From contig NZ_JBAKHX010000017.1 in assembly GCF_036906915.1 (NCBI RefSeq), positions 1 through 64,000 of the forward strand: a stretch of 64,000 nucleotides of DNA, in the 5' to 3' direction. The translations under genes and the position numbers were made by a program. Origin of the DNA: Phytohabitans sp036906915. GTDB lineage: Bacteria; Actinomycetota; Actinomycetes; Mycobacteriales; Micromonosporaceae. Below, piece after piece: positions 62,129 to 64,000 of the stretch (the first letter of the stretch is position 1; the number at the start of each line of letters is the position of its first letter). The notes under the pieces were generated by a model that had not been told where the DNA came from, did not search any database, and saw nothing but the letters and a program-made list of their open reading frames with translations.

Positions 62129-63052
62129 ATGACTGAGCTAACTGGCGCTCGCCTCCGCGCGCGCGGGTCACTGGGCGATCTGCTGCGCGTCGGGCCAACC
62201 CTGGATCTGATGGACATCGACCCGGGATCGACGCCGGGGCTGCCCAAGAAGAAGGACCCCAAGGGCTGGGCCCGTGAACAGCTCACGGGCATCGGTGCCG
62301 AGCTCGCTCGGCACCAGGAGATGCTGTACGCGAACGCCAAGGCGACCGGTGACCGGCGGCGCCTCCTGCTGGTGCTCCAGGCGATGGACTGCGGCGGCAA
62401 GGACGGCACGATCAAGAAGGTCGCCGGCGCGATGAACCCGCTCGGCCTGCACATCGTCGGGTTCGGCCCGCCGACCGACGAGGAGCGCGCGCACGACTTC
62501 TTGTGGCGCATCCGGCGGGCGCTGCCGGAGGCCGGGCAGGTCGGGGTGTTCAATCGGTCACACTACGAGGACGTGCTGGTGGCTCGGGTCGATTCGCTGG
62601 TGCCCGAGCGCACGTGGCGGTCGCGGTACTGGCAGATCAACGGGTTCGAGCGGGAGCTGGTCAACGGCGGCTTCGTCATCGTCAAGGTGATGCTGCACAT
62701 CTCGTACCAGGAGCAGCGTGAGCGCCTGCTGGAGCGGCTGACCGACCCGACCAAGCACTGGAAGTACAACCCGGCGGACGTGGACGCCCGGGCCCGCTGG
62801 ACCGACTACCAGGCCGCCTACAACGACGCGCTGAGCAAGTGCAGCACCGAGTACGCGCCGTGGCACGTGGTGCCGGCCGACCGGAAGTGGTACCGCGACT
62901 GGGCGGTCGCCAACATCGTGCGGGAGGCGCTGGTCGGCATGGATCTTTCGTACCCGAAGGCCGACTTCGATATCGCTGCGGAGCGTCGGCGGCTGAAGAC
63001 CGACCGTGCGACCGCTGGCGCCCGAGGTGAACGGCAGGTAAACGGCGAGTGA
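62129..63052 (+). CDS. ppk2: Polyphosphate kinase 2
   Basis: A 307-aa PPK2-family enzyme (EC 2.7.4.34 type) that transfers phosphate between polyphosphate and nucleotides. Walker A is in LQAMDCGGKDGTIKK (G89-G93), the Walker B/lid region is NRSHYEDVLVARV, and WKYNPADVDARARW with DRKWYRDWAVANIV are family signatures. ATG 62129 lies 6 nt after GATGAT (62117-62122). Its first codons (MTELTGAR) match those of the small ORF at 52427, so the N-terminus may come from a repeat. It lies just before the phosphate uptake genes, and its 3' end overlaps a candidate PHO box. Confidence 0.92.
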   Translation: MTELTGARLRARGSLGDLLRVGPTLDLMDIDPGSTPGLPKKKDPKGWAREQLTGIGAELARHQEMLYANAKATGDRRRLLLVLQAMDCGGKDGTIKKVAGAMNPLGLHIVGFGPPTDEERAHDFLWRIRRALPEAGQVGVFNRSHYEDVLVARVDSLVPERTWRSRYWQINGFERELVNGGFVIVKVMLHISYQEQRERLLERLTDPTKHWKYNPADVDARARWTDYQAAYNDALSKCSTEYAPWHVVPADRKWYRDWAVANIVREALVGMDLSYPKADFDIAAERRRLKTDRATAGARGERQVNGE

Positions 63053-63054
63053 AT
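63022..63054 (-). promoter_or_regulatory. Candidate PHO box (PhoP-binding direct repeats)
   Basis: Three 11-nt direct repeats, read on the minus strand as ATTCACTCGCC, GTTTACCTGCC and GTTCACCTCGG, match the actinomycete PhoP repeat GTTCACC-N4. They overlap the ppk2 3' end and lie about 109 nt before the DUF47 start. Confidence 0.5.
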
Positions 63055-63162
63055 CAGCAGGTGGTAGGGGGTAGCCGCCTTCCGGCCCTGCCAAGGGGTT
63101 ACCTAGCATTCCCCCCGAGTTCATGAACCCGTACCGTCCACCACTGGCATGAGGTTGGCGCC

Positions 63163-63789
63163 GTGAAGTTTTCCTTCCGCCCCGTCGAGGGTGCTTTCTA
63201 CGAGCTCTTCACCAAGGCCGCCCAGAATCTGGTGCGCGGTACGGAGCTGCTCAACGAGCTTGCGCTACCCGGTGTGGACGTGCAGTCGGTCAGCGAGCGG
63301 CTGACCGAGGTCGAGCACGACAGCGACCAGATCACCCACCAGCTGTACAAGAAGATCAACTCGACGTTCATCACGCCGTTCGACCGGGAGGACATCTACC
63401 GCCTCGGCTCGGGCCTGGACGACATCATGGACCACCTGGAAGCGGTGGGTAACCTGCTCTACCTCTACGGGCTGACCAAGCTGCCCTCGCTGCCCCGCGA
63501 GATGCACGAGCTGATCGCGGTGCTCGACGCCCAGGCCAAGCTGACCGCCGACGCGATGCCGCGGCTGCGCGCGATGAAGAACCTCGAGGACTACTGGATC
63601 GAGTGCAACCGGCTGGAGAACGATGGCGACCGGGCGTACCGGATGCTGCTGGTCCGGCTCTTCTCCGGTGAGTACGACGCGTTGACCGTGCTGAAGATGA
63701 AGGAGGTCGCCGACGAGCTGGAGGCGGCCTGCGACGCCTTCGAGCACGTGGCCAACACGATCGAGACAATCGCGGTCAAGGAGTCATAG
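63163..63789 (+). CDS. DUF47 family protein (PhoU-like Pit accessory protein)
   Basis: A 208-aa all-helical PhoU-like protein of the DUF47 family. MKFSFRPVEGAFYELFTKAA opens it; TEVEHDSDQITHQLYKKINSTFITPFDREDIYRL is the family signature with metal-binding acidic residues; ECNRLENDGDRAYRMLL is the second repeat. These proteins are encoded with Pit phosphate transporters and help regulate them. GTG 63163 is preceded by GAGG about 10 nt upstream. The Pit gene starts 3 nt after this stop. Confidence 0.92.
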   Translation: MKFSFRPVEGAFYELFTKAAQNLVRGTELLNELALPGVDVQSVSERLTEVEHDSDQITHQLYKKINSTFITPFDREDIYRLGSGLDDIMDHLEAVGNLLYLYGLTKLPSLPREMHELIAVLDAQAKLTADAMPRLRAMKNLEDYWIECNRLENDGDRAYRMLLVRLFSGEYDALTVLKMKEVADELEAACDAFEHVANTIETIAVKES

Positions 63790-63792
63790 CCC

Positions 63793-64000
63793 TTGAGCGC
63801 GGAGCTTGCCGCCGTCATCGCCGTGATCGTGATCGCGATGGCGTTCGACTACACCAACGGTTTCCACGACGCCGCGAACGCGATCGCGACGAGCGTGTCG
63901 ACGCGCGCGCTCACGCCGCGGGTCGCGCTCGTCATGGCGGCCATCGGTAACTTCATCGGCGCCCACTTCGGCGCGGGCGTGGCCAAGACGGTCGGCAGCG
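63793..64000 (+). CDS. Inorganic phosphate transporter, Pit family (N-terminal part)
   Basis: The first 69 codons of a gene that runs off the right edge. The first helix (AAVIAVIVIAMAFDYTNGFHDAANAIATS) contains the Pit signature D-x-x-N-G-F-H-D-A-A-N, followed by STRALTPRVALVMAAIGNFIGA. It imports phosphate by cation symport across the cytoplasmic membrane. The start is TTG 63793, with AAGGAG (63778-63783) 9 nt upstream inside the DUF47 gene. It forms an operon with DUF47. Confidence 0.92.
   Translation, partial: MSAELAAVIAVIVIAMAFDYTNGFHDAANAIATSVSTRALTPRVALVMAAIGNFIGAHFGAGVAKTVGS

Overview
This 64 kb window is chromosomal DNA of a high-GC actinomycete, most likely of the family Micromonosporaceae. 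The reasons are the strongly GC-biased third codon positions, the many GTG starts (and a few TTG starts), the frequent 4-nt ATGA/GTGA gene overlaps, the many starts that look leaderless (a TANNNT box 6-8 nt before the start codon), and a gene set typical of actinomycetes: a MsiK/UgpC-type sugar ATPase, DUF3263, DUF4031, DUF4032 and DUF402 proteins, an ECF sigma factor with a SnoaL-like tail, a SAM-IV riboswitch and a groEL controlled by CIRCE. No phage, integrase, transposase or CRISPR array was found.

Region by region. 1-10.2 kb: a pectin/uronate utilisation locus, with the start of a LacI-type regulator, a divergent five-gene catabolic operon (oxidoreductase, uronate isomerase, enolase-superfamily dehydratase, mannitol/fructuronate-type reductase, second oxidoreductase), then two secreted family-1 pectate lyases. 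LacI-like half-sites (TGCAAA) sit in front of the operon and of the lyases. 10.4-11.8 kb: a general sugar-ABC ATPase and tRNA-Thr(TGT). 11.9-19.4 kb: a secreted protein, a cation channel with NAD-binding domains, DUF4032, a secreted trypsin-like protease, a PAP2 phosphatase and an amino-acid permease. 19.4-23.3 kb: an amino-sugar operon (SIS isomerase/deaminase, ROK kinase, nagA) divergent from a DeoR regulator. 23.4-25.4 kb: an ABC exporter. 25.4-27.9 kb: DUF3263, then a membrane-anchored protein with a polymorphic-toxin-like C-terminus and a coupled small gene that is its probable immunity partner. 28-34.4 kb: a CDC48-like double AAA ATPase, and a hydrolase-ABC fusion with its permease. 34.5-39.9 kb: a SAM-I riboswitch and threonine synthase, acetyltransferases, a small HExxH membrane protein and paaN. 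39.9-45.2 kb: a class-A beta-lactamase-like hydrolase, cold-shock protein, groEL with two CIRCE operators, a repeat-rich gene-poor gap and an acetyltransferase. 45.2-52.4 kb: a polytopic membrane subtilase, glpD, a lipoprotein, an FAD oxidase, DUF4031 and an HD protein. 52.4-58.5 kb: a leaderless small ORF coupled to a FUSC transporter, a SAM-IV-controlled cysteine desulfurase-like gene, tandem hairpin repeats, PrsW, a GroES-like protein and an AI-2E transporter. 58.5-64 kb: dinG, DUF402, an ECF sigma factor, ppk2, and a DUF47-Pit phosphate uptake pair behind a candidate PHO box.

The most novel material is non-coding. A 77-bp palindromic element is present in four copies of exactly the same length (27897, 43779, 44228, 49433), and a 65-nt double-stem hairpin element occurs at 52481 and three times at 55050-55369 with compensatory base changes in both stems. 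The most interesting coding finding is the toxin/immunity-like pair at 25842-27850. Two protein fusions also stand out: an S15-type hydrolase joined to an ABC ATPase, and a multi-pass membrane domain joined to a subtilase.
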